From Actinoallomurus sp050942425 (GTDB lineage: Bacteria > Actinomycetota > Actinomycetes > Streptosporangiales > Streptosporangiaceae), in assembly GCF_050942425.1 (NCBI RefSeq), contig NZ_CP192063.1, positions 4,340,001-4,404,000 of the forward strand: a stretch of 64,000 bases of DNA, read 5' to 3'. The notes below the pieces were generated by a model. The model had not been told where the DNA came from. It worked only from the letters and a program-made list of their open reading frames with translations, and made no database searches. Within the stretch, counting starts at the first letter, position 1; each line of letters opens with the position of its first letter. Both the position numbers and the translations under genes were made by a program. This document shows positions 40,761-49,335 of the stretch, piece after piece.

Positions 40761-42112
40761 CGGCGACCGTCGCACCGCCGCCGGTCGAGGCCCGGCCGGC
40801 GCCGGTGCTGCGTGGCTACCGGTTCGAGCTGGTCAAGCTGCTCTCCCAGTGGCGGATCCGCGTGCTGCTGCTCGCCTGCTGGATCGCCCCCGCGGGCTTC
40901 GTGGCCGCGGTGAGCGTGCAGAGCCAGCTGCCCGCCGACACGGTCTTCGGCCGGTGGATGCACGCGACCGGCTGGGCGGGGGCACTGGTCGTGCTGGACT
41001 TCTCCCGCAGCTGGGCGCTCCCGCTGCTGACGGCGCTGGTCGCCGGCGACGTCTTCGCGACCGAAGACCGGCTGGGCACGTGGCGCCACCTCCTCGTGGC
41101 GGTCCGCTCACCAAAGCGGATCTTCGTGGCGAAGAGCCTCGCCAGTCTCACCGTGCTCGTGCTGCTGGTGGCCGGGCTGGCCGCCTCGGGCATCGCCGGG
41201 GGCCTGGCCGCGGTCGGGAACCGGCCGCTCGTCGGCCTGGACGGCCATCTCCTCACCCCGGCGGCCGCGGCCGGCACGGTCCTGCTCTCGTGGGCCTGCG
41301 TGCTGGCGCCGACGCTGGCGTTCGCCGCGATCGGCCTCCTCGGCTCGGTGGCCCTGGGCCGCTCCACGATGGGGCTGCTGATGCCCGCGCTCGTCGCCTT
41401 CGCGCTGCAGCTCGCGCAGTTGCTCCCGCTGCCGGTGGCCGTACAGCTGGCCCTGCCGAGCCACGCCTTCCTCGCCTGGCGCGGGCTCTTCACCAGCCCG
41501 GCGCAGGTGGGCCCCCTCCTCGTCGGCCTCGTGGTGAGCCTGGCGTGGGCGGCCGTCGCCACCGCGCTGGCCTACTACCTCTTCCTGCGCCGCGACTTCA
41601 CCGACCTCGCGTACGACGGGTCGGGCCGGCGCGTCCTCGTGGCGGGGGTGCTACCGCTGGCCGGCCTGGTCGCCCTCACCGTCGTCGTGCTCATCGGCGC
41701 GACCCCGGCCAAGGGCTCCGGGATCGAGCGGGTCAAGCTGCAGAACTCGCTCGCCACGGTGTACGCCCACCTCTACCGGCTGCAGACGCAGGAACTTCAT
41801 CGGCCCGCCGTCACCGAGGCCCAGCTGCGGGCCACCGCCTCCTGCGACAAGGGCGGCTCCATGGTCGCCGACCACGGACCGGGCAACGACTGGCGGTGTG
41901 TCGTGACCTGGCACCTCCCCGGCGCGAGCGCCGCGGGCACCGCCATCTACCAGCTCGACGTCACCGCAGACGGGCGGTACGTCGCCGACGGAGACGGGCC
42001 GAAGGAGGTGAACGGCTACTTTCCGGTGCGCACCCAGACCGGGGACGCACCCAACCCTCTGTGGCAGTTCGACGGCAACGTCGACCTGCTCGCAAGCACT
42101 CCGAAGGAATAG
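40757..42112 (+). CDS. ABC-2-type transporter permease with extracytoplasmic C-terminal domain
   Basis: A 451-aa membrane protein. Six to seven spans lie between residues 35 and 330 (VLLLACWIAPAGFVAAVSV, LTVLVLLVAGLAASGIAGGL, VLLSWACVLAPTLAFAAIGLLG, VGLVVSLAWAAVATALAYYLFL, VLPLAGLVALTVVVLIG). Residues 340-451 form an external domain with two Cys (ATASCDKGG, DWRCVVTWHLPG) and beta-strands (TAIYQLDVTADGRYVADG), similar to small lipoprotein-type domains. Such a domain is not standard for ABC-2 permeases. It is 4 bp upstream of the secreted phosphoesterase gene, which hints at shared function. Confidence 0.87.
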   Translation: MTATVAPPPVEARPAPVLRGYRFELVKLLSQWRIRVLLLACWIAPAGFVAAVSVQSQLPADTVFGRWMHATGWAGALVVLDFSRSWALPLLTALVAGDVFATEDRLGTWRHLLVAVRSPKRIFVAKSLASLTVLVLLVAGLAASGIAGGLAAVGNRPLVGLDGHLLTPAAAAGTVLLSWACVLAPTLAFAAIGLLGSVALGRSTMGLLMPALVAFALQLAQLLPLPVAVQLALPSHAFLAWRGLFTSPAQVGPLLVGLVVSLAWAAVATALAYYLFLRRDFTDLAYDGSGRRVLVAGVLPLAGLVALTVVVLIGATPAKGSGIERVKLQNSLATVYAHLYRLQTQELHRPAVTEAQLRATASCDKGGSMVADHGPGNDWRCVVTWHLPGASAAGTAIYQLDVTADGRYVADGDGPKEVNGYFPVRTQTGDAPNPLWQFDGNVDLLASTPKE

Positions 42113-42116
42113 TTTC

Positions 42117-44870
42117 ATGCAGGTCACCCGCCAGCGTGTCGAGAAGGCTCCCCTCGGGCTCTTCCGTCGACTCACCAACAGCCGTTTCCGCCTGGTGGCG
42201 GCCGGCACCGCAGCTCTCGCCATCACCAGTGGCGGCGTATCGTACGCCTCCACCGTAGGCTTCGGCACCAGCCACGTCGGAGAGACCACCCGCAAGGGCC
42301 AGGTCGTCTCCGCCGACCAGTACATCAAGCCGATCGGCGAGCGTCTCGTCATCAACAACGGCAAGATCATGTCGTCCACGGTCAGCCCGGACGGCACCCA
42401 CCTCGCGGCCAACGTCACCGACGGCGGGATGGCGCTCGCCGTCGTGGACCTGAAGAACTGGAAGGTCCAGCAGCTCGTCGGCAACAACAAGGCCGCGGAC
42501 CTGAAGATCAGCGGCAACGACGTGGGCCAGGAAGGCCCCACGTACTCGCCCGACGGTACGCAGCTGTGGCTGGGCCAGTCCGACGGCTACACCAAGTTCA
42601 CCGTGAACGCGGACGGCACCCTCGCCAACCCGACGTCCATCAAGATCGCTGCGGACGGGTCCAAGCGCGCGCTGGTGGGTCAGGCGGTGTTCTCGTCCGA
42701 CGGCAAGACCGTGTACTCCGCCGTCAACGGTCAGAACCGCGTGGTCGCCATCGACGCGGCGACCGGGACCATCAAGCAGAGCTGGGCCGTGGGCAACGCC
42801 CCGCGTGACCTGGCGGTGGTCGGCAACAAGCTCTACGTCAGCAACGAGGGCGGCCGCCCGGCGAAGCCGGGCGAGACCACGATCAACTCCTACGGCACCC
42901 AGGTGCCCGCCAACCCGGAGACCGGTGCCACCACCACCGGCACGGTCAGCGTCATCGACCTGGCGAACCCGGCCAACGCCGCCGGGAGCATCGACGTCGG
43001 ACTGCACCCGACGGCTCTGTACGCCAAGAACGGGGCGCTGTTCGTCACGAACACCGCCACCAACAACGTGTCGGTCATCGACACGGCCAAGGACAAGGTC
43101 GTCCAGACCATCGCCACCCAGCCGTGGCCGGAGGCGTCGGTCGGTTACGAGCCCGACGCGGTGACGCTCACCGACGACGGTCACCTGCTGGTGACGCTCG
43201 GCCGCGCCAACGCGGTCGCCGTCTTCCGGTACACGAAGCCGCTGGAGCCGGTCAGCTACGTCGGCCTGCTCCCGACGGACTACTTCCCCTCGGAGATCAC
43301 CACCGTCGGCAACGACGTGCTGGTCTCCAACACCCGTGGTATCGACGCCCTCCGCACGCCGCCCGCCAGCAGCGCCGGGCACGGTACCCACGACACGACG
43401 TCGAGCCTGCAGCGGTTCAAGCTGCCGTCCGACGGCGTCATCAGGTCCATGACGAGGAAGGTCTTCCAGCAGAACGGCTGGACCCCCAACTCGGTCCTGC
43501 GGAGCAAGGGCAACGGTGCGAAGCCGGTGGCCGTCCCGGTGAAGCTCGGCGACCCCTCGACGATCAAGCACGTCTTCCTGCTCGTCAAGGAGAACCGGAC
43601 CTACGACCAGGTCTTCGGCGACATGCCGCAGGGCAACGGCAGCCCGACGCTGGCCCAGTACGGCGAGAACGTGACGCCGAACCAGCACGCGCTGGCCAAG
43701 CAGTTCGGGCTGTACGACAACACCTACGACATCGGCACGAACTCCGCCGAGGGTCACAACTGGCTCATGCAGGCCGACGACCCGGAGTACACCGAGTCCT
43801 CGGCCGGTGAGTACACGCGCAGCTACGACACCGAGGACGACGCTCTCGGTCACCAGCGGACCGGCTTCATCTGGACCGGTGCACAGGCGGCGGGCAAGAC
43901 CGTACGGGACTTCGGTGAGTTCCAGTCGTTCGAGAGCAAGCCGGCCGGCGCGACCTGGCAGAACCTGTACTGCGACGCCAAGACCATGGCGGCGAACCCC
44001 TCGCAGAACACCGCCTACCCCATCCAGACGGGCTCGGCGATCCCGTCGCTCAACAAGGTGTCGGCGCCCGGCTTCCCGCTCTTCGACACCAGCGTCCCGG
44101 ACATCTACAAGTACGAGATCTGGAAGCGTGACTTCCAGAAGAACGGGCCGGCGAACCTGAACATGTTCTGGTTCTCCAACGACCACACCGGTGGTCCGCC
44201 GAACGGGCCCGCTCAGGTCGCGGACAATGACCTCGCGACCGGCAAGGTGATCGACACCATCTCCCACAGCAAGTACTGGAAGGACTCCGCGATCTTCGTG
44301 GTCGAGGACGACTCCCAGGCCGGCGTCGACCACGTCGACGGCCACCGTGCCCCGATCCAGATCATCAGCCCCTGGGCCAAGCACGCCACCGTCGACAGCC
44401 GCTACTACTCCCAGATCACGATGATCCGCACCATCGAGCAGATCCTCGGGATCCACCCGATGAACCAGAAGGACAGCGCCGCCACTCCGATGAGCACGGC
44501 GTTCAATGGCAAGCCCGACAACACGCCGTTCACCGCGCTGCCCAACCGGACCTCGCTGACCGGTGGTCTGTCGACCCAGCCGACCTGTGGCTCGGACACC
44601 CCGGCGCCGCAGGACGTGAACGCCGCGGCCGTGCCGTCGGCGAAGGTGCCGGCGGCCGAGCAGCAGGTAGCGGCGAAGTGGCAGGCGTGGAAGGCGAAGC
44701 AACCGTTCACCGGGCCCAACGCCAAGGCCGACTCCGCTCCGCCCGAGCAGATGAACCGCTTCTCGTGGTACGAGGCGCACGGGTGGACGAAGCCCTACCC
44801 GGGTGACGCCAAGATCTACGCTCCGGACCAGGTGCCCGGCGCGTACATCCCGTCGTCGGACAACGACTGA
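42117..44870 (+). CDS. secreted YncE-type beta-propeller fused to alkaline-phosphatase-type phosphoesterase
   Basis: A 917-aa secreted protein. The signal region is FRLVAAGTAALAITSGGVSYAS (residues 25-46). Residues 60-460 form a seven-bladed YVTN-type propeller (STVSPDGTHLAANVTDGGMA, DLAVVGNKLYVSNEGG, TVSVIDLANPANAAGSIDVG). Residues 480-830 are a phosphoesterase of the acid phosphatase/phospholipase C superfamily with FLLVKENRTYDQVFGDM (Glu/Asn metal ligands), GTNSAEGHNWL, MFWFSNDHTGGPPN and VVEDDSQAGVDHVDGHRAP. Known relatives are often annotated bifunctional YncE/alkaline phosphatase proteins. Substrate unknown. Operon context suggests release of phosphate from a product exported by the ABC-2 pump, or unlinked co-expression. 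Confidence 0.9.
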   Translation: MQVTRQRVEKAPLGLFRRLTNSRFRLVAAGTAALAITSGGVSYASTVGFGTSHVGETTRKGQVVSADQYIKPIGERLVINNGKIMSSTVSPDGTHLAANVTDGGMALAVVDLKNWKVQQLVGNNKAADLKISGNDVGQEGPTYSPDGTQLWLGQSDGYTKFTVNADGTLANPTSIKIAADGSKRALVGQAVFSSDGKTVYSAVNGQNRVVAIDAATGTIKQSWAVGNAPRDLAVVGNKLYVSNEGGRPAKPGETTINSYGTQVPANPETGATTTGTVSVIDLANPANAAGSIDVGLHPTALYAKNGALFVTNTATNNVSVIDTAKDKVVQTIATQPWPEASVGYEPDAVTLTDDGHLLVTLGRANAVAVFRYTKPLEPVSYVGLLPTDYFPSEITTVGNDVLVSNTRGIDALRTPPASSAGHGTHDTTSSLQRFKLPSDGVIRSMTRKVFQQNGWTPNSVLRSKGNGAKPVAVPVKLGDPSTIKHVFLLVKENRTYDQVFGDMPQGNGSPTLAQYGENVTPNQHALAKQFGLYDNTYDIGTNSAEGHNWLMQADDPEYTESSAGEYTRSYDTEDDALGHQRTGFIWTGAQAAGKTVRDFGEFQSFESKPAGATWQNLYCDAKTMAANPSQNTAYPIQTGSAIPSLNKVSAPGFPLFDTSVPDIYKYEIWKRDFQKNGPANLNMFWFSNDHTGGPPNGPAQVADNDLATGKVIDTISHSKYWKDSAIFVVEDDSQAGVDHVDGHRAPIQIISPWAKHATVDSRYYSQITMIRTIEQILGIHPMNQKDSAATPMSTAFNGKPDNTPFTALPNRTSLTGGLSTQPTCGSDTPAPQDVNAAAVPSAKVPAAEQQVAAKWQAWKAKQPFTGPNAKADSAPPEQMNRFSWYEAHGWTKPYPGDAKIYAPDQVPGAYIPSSDND

Positions 44871-44887
44871 CCTCCGCACAACTGACG

Positions 44888-44920
44888 CGACGGCCCGCCG
44901 GGGATCCCGGCGGGCCGTCG
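44888..44920 (+). terminator. terminator of the ABC-2/phosphoesterase operon
   Basis: CGACGGCCCGCCGGG (44888-44902) pairs perfectly over 15 bp with CCCGGCGGGCCGTCG (44906-44920), loop 3 nt, 17 bp after the stop. Confidence 0.9.
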
Positions 44921-44934
44921 CCACGTCCGGGCAC

Positions 44935-44945
44935 TGAAACTTTCA
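44935..44945. promoter_or_regulatory. GAAANTTTC element upstream of the pectate lyase
   Basis: TGAAACTTTCA, a perfect 11-bp palindrome with the GAAANTTTC core, 140 bp upstream of the pectate lyase gene. See the related copy at 22957. Confidence 0.5.
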
Positions 44946-45019
44946 TCGCCTCACCGCAGGCTGCCTGCGGTGACGAGGGATGGTCGGGGCAGCCGGCGAC
45001 GAGGCATTGACTGCGGTTT

Positions 45020-45033
45020 TGTTACCGGTAACA
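45020..45033. promoter_or_regulatory. perfect ACCGGT-centred operator ahead of the pectate lyase
   Basis: TGTTACCGGTAACA, a perfect 14-bp palindrome 52 bp upstream of the PL9 start. The form fits a LacI-family operator. A weaker relative lies ahead of GH53 (39458). Confidence 0.7.
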
Positions 45034-45085
45034 TCTGCGCTCGGACGTTGTTGATCATTCGCACCTTCTCGCGAGGGAGATCTCG

Positions 45086-46435
45086 ATGTATCCGACACCG
45101 CGGCGGCGAGCCCTTCGCCGGGTCGCAGCGGCCTCAGCGATCCTGACCCTGAGCGGCGCGATCGGTGCGATCACGGCGGCCGCGAGCAGCGCGGCGGCCG
45201 GGAAGGTCTATTACGTCGCCCCGACGGGCAGCGACAGCGCCGCGGGGACGCAGGCCGCGCCCTGGGCCACGATCGCGCACGCGCAGTCCGTCGTCGCGGC
45301 GGGTGACACGGTGTATCTCCGGGGCGGCACCTACGCCTATACACACGCCGACGCCGGCTGCAAAAGCCAGACGGACAAGGTCGACGCGATCACCCTGAAC
45401 AAGAGCGGCAGCTCGGGCAACCTGATCAACTACCTGGCCTATCCGGGAGAGAAGCCGGTCTTCGACTTCTCCCGCATGACCGACGACTGCCGGATCAAGG
45501 GCTTCGACGTCACGGGGAACTACATCCACCTGAAAGGGCTGGAGGTCAAGGGCGTTCCGCAGAACAACGACCTGAACCACGAGTCCTGGGGCATCTGGGT
45601 CTCCGGCAGCGACAACACCTTCGAGCTGATCAACGCCCACAACAACATGGGACCCGGCCTGTTCATCCAGGACGGAGGCGGCAACCTCGTCCTCAACTCC
45701 GACTCGCACGACAACTACGACCTGCACACCTCCAACGGGGCCGGCGAGAGCGCCGACGGGTTCGGCGCGCACATCTCGGCCGGCCATCCCGGGAACGTGT
45801 TCCGGGGCTGTCGCGCGTGGTGGAACTCCGACGACGGGTTCGACCTCATCAACGCCTTCTCGTCGGTGACCATCGAGAACTCGTGGGCGTGGCGGAACGG
45901 GTACGTGCCGGAGACGAGCACGGCGGCCGGCAACGGCAACGGCTTCAAGGCGGGCGGATACGGCGGTGGTTATGTCGCAGGCGGCGCCAAGCACACGGTC
46001 CGTACCTCGGTGGCGTTCGCCAACAGGGCGGCGGGCTTCTACGCCAACCACCACACCCTCGCCAACGACTACTTCAACAACACCGGCTACGGGAATCACC
46101 CGGACTTCAACATGCTCGGCGTGAACTCGAGCGGTGCCGCCGTCGGCCTGGGCAATCTACGCAACAACCTCGCCTACACGGGCACCCTGACGTCGAACAT
46201 GTCCGGCACCAGCGCCTCGTACAACTCCTGGAACCTGAGCGTCACCCTGTCGGACGCCCAGTTCCAGAGCGTGTCGACGTCCGGCTGGGACGCGGCCCGC
46301 CAAGCCGACGGCAGCCTGCCCGTGCTGCCCAACCTCCGCCTCGCGTCGAACAGCACCCTGATCGACAAGGGCGTCAACGTCGGCCTGCCCTACAGCGGGC
46401 AGGCACCGGACCTCGGAGCCTTCGAAGCCCGCTGA
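45086..46435 (+). CDS. secreted pectate lyase, PL9 type
   Basis: A 449-aa secreted right-handed beta-helix protein that cuts polygalacturonate by beta-elimination. The signal peptide ends near residue 37 (AASSAAAGKVYYV). The helix starts with YYVAPTGSDSAAGTQAAPWATI, a common opening of PL9 and related lyases. Ca ligands are in the Asp-rich WWNSDDGFDLINAF turn, and the catalytic Lys is in GNGFKAGGYGGG, as in Pel9A. GAGGGAGA precedes the ATG at 45086. Operators ahead of it link it to pectin breakdown together with GH53. Confidence 0.92.
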   Translation: MYPTPRRRALRRVAAASAILTLSGAIGAITAAASSAAAGKVYYVAPTGSDSAAGTQAAPWATIAHAQSVVAAGDTVYLRGGTYAYTHADAGCKSQTDKVDAITLNKSGSSGNLINYLAYPGEKPVFDFSRMTDDCRIKGFDVTGNYIHLKGLEVKGVPQNNDLNHESWGIWVSGSDNTFELINAHNNMGPGLFIQDGGGNLVLNSDSHDNYDLHTSNGAGESADGFGAHISAGHPGNVFRGCRAWWNSDDGFDLINAFSSVTIENSWAWRNGYVPETSTAAGNGNGFKAGGYGGGYVAGGAKHTVRTSVAFANRAAGFYANHHTLANDYFNNTGYGNHPDFNMLGVNSSGAAVGLGNLRNNLAYTGTLTSNMSGTSASYNSWNLSVTLSDAQFQSVSTSGWDAARQADGSLPVLPNLRLASNSTLIDKGVNVGLPYSGQAPDLGAFEAR

Positions 46436-46461
46436 GACGAACCCGGACTCGGAGGCCGGTG

Positions 46462-46499
46462 GGTCGGGCGGATTCGGATTCGGCGGCTCCTGCCCGACC
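46462..46499. terminator. hairpin between the convergent PL9 and NmrA-like genes
   Basis: GGTCGGGC (46462-46469) pairs with GCCCGACC (46492-46499), 8 bp, in the 84-bp gap between convergent genes. Confidence 0.5.
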
Positions 46500-46519
46500 A
46501 TCGCGTCTGCCCGGTCCCG

Positions 46520-47365
46520 TCAGGCGGCCTCGAAGTCGGCTCGGTGGTCGGCGGCCCACTCTGCCAGAGTGCGGCCCGGCCGCCCGGTCACTGCGGTAAC
46601 GGGACGTGGGACGTCGGGGACGGTGAGGGTGTCATGCCAGTAGTCGAGCAGCATCTTCATCACGGGCTCGGGGATGAACTGTGCGGTCTCGGTGCGGAAC
46701 TCCTCGGGCGTGATCTCCACTAGCGGGATTTCCCGTCCTAGGGTCTCGCCGATGATCGCCACCTGCCGGGAGCGGGTCAGGGCTTGCGGGCCGGTGAGTG
46801 GGATCGCGTCACCTAGATGGTCGTCGGAGAGCAGGGTCTCGGCGGCGGCCTCGGCGACGTCGTACTCATGGATCGGGGCCTGTGCCGATGCGAGGTATGG
46901 CGCCCGGATCGGTGTGCCGGAGCGGATCTGCCAGGCCCAGGAGAGCAGGTTGTTGGCGAAGGTGCCGGGCCGCAGGATCGTCCAGGCATCGGTGCGGTCG
47001 GTCACGGCGGTCTCGACCGCGGTGTGGTGGAGTTGGCTCGCCGAGCCGTGGTCGCGCTGGAACTCCTTCGCGGCAGCGAGGGAGGACAGCACGGTGAAGC
47101 GGCGGATGCTGTGGGCGGTGGCTGCGGTGACGAACGCGTCGACGCCCTGGGCGGGGAAGACGAAGGCGCGATCGACACCGTCGAACACCTCCGACCCGAG
47201 CGTGGTGGCGTCGGCCAGGTCACCGGCGACAACCTCGACCCCGGCCGGCAGGTCTGCGTCATCGGGCTTGCGGGTCAGCGCACGTACGGCGGCGCCGCGG
47301 GTGAGCAGGGTCGTGACGAGGTGCCGACCGACGGCGCCGGTCGCGCCGGTAACAAGGACGGTCAA
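46520..47365 (-). CDS. NmrA-type NAD(P)-binding protein
   Basis: A 281-aa protein starting with TTG at 47365, supported by AAGGAGAG six bases upstream. The Rossmann motif is VLVTGATGAVGRHLVTTLL at the N-terminus. The rest follows the NmrA/SDR(a5) fold, e.g. DGVDRAFVFPAQGV, TILRPGTFANNLLSWAWQ and ITPEEFRTETAQF. Relatives include NAD(P)H-dependent quinone or azo reductases and redox sensors. It is divergent from a WYL regulator, its probable controller. Confidence 0.88.
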   Translation of the reverse strand: MTVLVTGATGAVGRHLVTTLLTRGAAVRALTRKPDDADLPAGVEVVAGDLADATTLGSEVFDGVDRAFVFPAQGVDAFVTAATAHSIRRFTVLSSLAAAKEFQRDHGSASQLHHTAVETAVTDRTDAWTILRPGTFANNLLSWAWQIRSGTPIRAPYLASAQAPIHEYDVAEAAAETLLSDDHLGDAIPLTGPQALTRSRQVAIIGETLGREIPLVEITPEEFRTETAQFIPEPVMKMLLDYWHDTLTVPDVPRPVTAVTGRPGRTLAEWAADHRADFEAA

Positions 47366-47469
47366 GATGGCTCTCCTTAGGGAAGTGGTGCCGGTCCGTC
47401 CGGCTTGAACTCCAACTTAAGGAAGGTTTAGGGCATTTTCTGTCCGTATTTCTACTAGAGTTGACGCGC

Positions 47470-48477
47470 ATGTCGGAACAGACCACGACTGAGCGGGCGC
47501 TGCGCCTGCTGGAGCTGCTGCAGACCCGCCGGTCCTGGAGCGGCGGCGAGCTCGCCGACCGCCTCGGCGTCGACGGCCGCACACTCCGGCGGGACGTGGA
47601 GCGGCTGCGGGGCCTCGGCTATCACATCGAGGCACGTCGCGGCCCCGACGGCGGCTACCGACTGTCCACGGGCAGCGACCTGCCACCGCTGGTGTTCACC
47701 CCGGATGAGGCGCTCGCCGTGGCCGCCGCCCTCGCCGCGTCGGCTGCTAACGGCGCTGCCGGCGGGGGCGAGGTCGCGCTCACCGCCCTGGCCAAGATGG
47801 AGCAGGTGATGCCTCCGGCGGTGCGTCGGCGGGTGCGGGCGCTGCGCTCCTCGGTCGCCCTCGGCGGCACGCCGAATGCAGTGGCCGGCGCGTATCCGGC
47901 TCCGATGAACGCCGACGTGCTGGCAGTCCTGGCGCTGGCGTGCCGGGATGCGGAGCGGGTCCGGCTGCGCGTGATGAGCACCGAGGGTGCCGACACCGGA
48001 CGGGAGTCCCCGCGCCACGTCGAGCCTGCGGCCCTAGTGCCCCGGCAGACCCGGTGGTTCCTCGTGTGCCGCGACCTCGACCGTGGCTGGCGGGTGTTGC
48101 GCGTCGATCGGATCACGTGGGCATCAGCGACAGGCGTGCGCTTCGAACCGCGGGAGGTCCCCGGAGGCGACCCGGTCGCGTTCGTCACCAGCCAACTCGG
48201 CGCACCGCCCCGGAAACATACAGCGACGATCCTGATCCACGCCCCGATCGAACAGGTACAGGCCTACATGGGGGGCTTCGCCACGGACTTCTCCCCGACG
48301 ACAACCGCCACCGGTCAGGCAGCGACACACTGGCGCATCGCCGACGTACGTCTCGAGGTCCTCGCCGGCGGCCTGCTCTGGGTGCGATGGCCCTTCGAGG
48401 TGATCGACTCCCCCGAGCTCGTCGCCTTGCTGCGGGACCGGGCCGCAGCCTTCGCCTTCGCCGCCGACCCGAGCTGA
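47470..48477 (+). CDS. HTH/WYL-domain transcriptional regulator (YafY type)
   Basis: A 335-aa regulator. The N-terminal HTH_11 reads ALRLLELLQTRRSWSGGELADRLGVDGRTLRRDVERLRGLG in pattern (key part SGGELADRLGVDGRTLRRD). The WYL region is at about residues 140-220 (PAALVPRQTRWFLVCRDLDRGWRVLRVDRI), and the C-terminal WCX-type extension at 230-320. ATG 47470 has no ribosome site, so the message may be leaderless; TTG 47461 is an alternative. It is divergent from the NmrA-like gene across 104 bp. Confidence 0.9.
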   Translation: MSEQTTTERALRLLELLQTRRSWSGGELADRLGVDGRTLRRDVERLRGLGYHIEARRGPDGGYRLSTGSDLPPLVFTPDEALAVAAALAASAANGAAGGGEVALTALAKMEQVMPPAVRRRVRALRSSVALGGTPNAVAGAYPAPMNADVLAVLALACRDAERVRLRVMSTEGADTGRESPRHVEPAALVPRQTRWFLVCRDLDRGWRVLRVDRITWASATGVRFEPREVPGGDPVAFVTSQLGAPPRKHTATILIHAPIEQVQAYMGGFATDFSPTTTATGQAATHWRIADVRLEVLAGGLLWVRWPFEVIDSPELVALLRDRAAAFAFAADPS

Positions 48478-48585
48478 AGCCGACTCACCAGGCCGTCACG
48501 ACGACGGGTCTCGGGCGGGCAGGGGACACGCATATCAGCGGACCGCGCACCAGGTTGCGGCCGACGAGCTCGCCGCGGATTGTCA

Positions 48586-48601
48586 GACGTGTAATCATGT
48601 C
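48586..48601. promoter_or_regulatory. GntR operator at its own gene
   Basis: GACGTG-TAAT-CATGTC, 6-bp arms with one mismatch, 3 bp upstream of the gntR ATG at 48605. It overlaps a second perfect palindrome CATGTCGACATG (48596-48607) that includes the start codon. The same TAA(C/T)-centred element occurs ahead of glcD at 51794. Confidence 0.65.
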
Positions 48602-48604
48602 GAC

Positions 48605-49261
48605 ATGTCTCGAGCGGGTCTCTCGACGGTCACGGTGGTCGACGCGCTGGTCGAGGCGCTGCGGGAGCAGATCCTCGACGGGCAGTGGCCTGCGGCGGCG
48701 CCGGTCGCCGAGGTGGAGGTGGCGCGGCGTTTCGAAGTGTCGCGGCCGACGGCGAAGGCGGCGGTGCGCACGCTGGTGTTCGAGGGCCTGCTTCGACAGG
48801 ACTCGCACCACGCGGCCGTTGTTCCATCCCTCTCCGCGCAGGACATCGAGGATCTGTACTTCGTCCGCATTCCGCTCGAGCTGGCGATGGTCGAGCGCCT
48901 CAGCCAGGCGAACGGCGCCCGGCTGGACGACGCCGAGAACGCGATCGACGCCTTGGAGAGGCTGCCCGATGACGCGGTGACCAGCTTGTTCGTGGCGGCG
49001 GACCTGGGGTTCCACCGAGCGCTGGCCGCGGCGACCGGCAACTGGCGCCTCGAGCGCTCCTACAACGCGCTGGCGGGGGAGGAGCACCTGTGCATGATGC
49101 AGACGCGGCAGGCCCTCGGCCGGACGCGGATCGCCCGCGAGCATCGCGAGATCCTCGAGGCGATCCGTCGCGGGGACGGGCCCGGCGCGGTGGAGGCCGC
49201 CCGGCGGCACCTGACCGGAGCACGGGACGCACTGCTGAAGAGGGCCGACGGAACGGCCTGA
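48605..49261 (+). CDS. GntR-family regulator with FCD domain, probable glcDF controller
   Basis: A 218-aa regulator. The wHTH shows VVDALVEALREQILDGQWPA, EVARRFEVSRPTAKAAVRTL and LLRQDSHHAAVV. The FCD domain follows (RIPLELAMVERLSQANGAR, DLGFHRALAAATGN, REHREILEAIRRGDGPG, where the His residues can bind metal or an acid ligand). It faces the glycolate oxidase operon end-on and shares an operator with it, so it likely senses glycolate, lactate or a related hydroxy acid. The start codon nearly touches the operator, so the transcript is probably leaderless. Confidence 0.9.
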   Translation: MSRAGLSTVTVVDALVEALREQILDGQWPAAAPVAEVEVARRFEVSRPTAKAAVRTLVFEGLLRQDSHHAAVVPSLSAQDIEDLYFVRIPLELAMVERLSQANGARLDDAENAIDALERLPDDAVTSLFVAADLGFHRALAAATGNWRLERSYNALAGEEHLCMMQTRQALGRTRIAREHREILEAIRRGDGPGAVEAARRHLTGARDALLKRADGTA

Positions 49262-49335
49262 GAAGGTGCCCCGACTCCGGTCGTACGGCCGCCGCCGGGG
49301 GCGCCTGACCGGTCAGGGACCCGTACGCGCGAATC

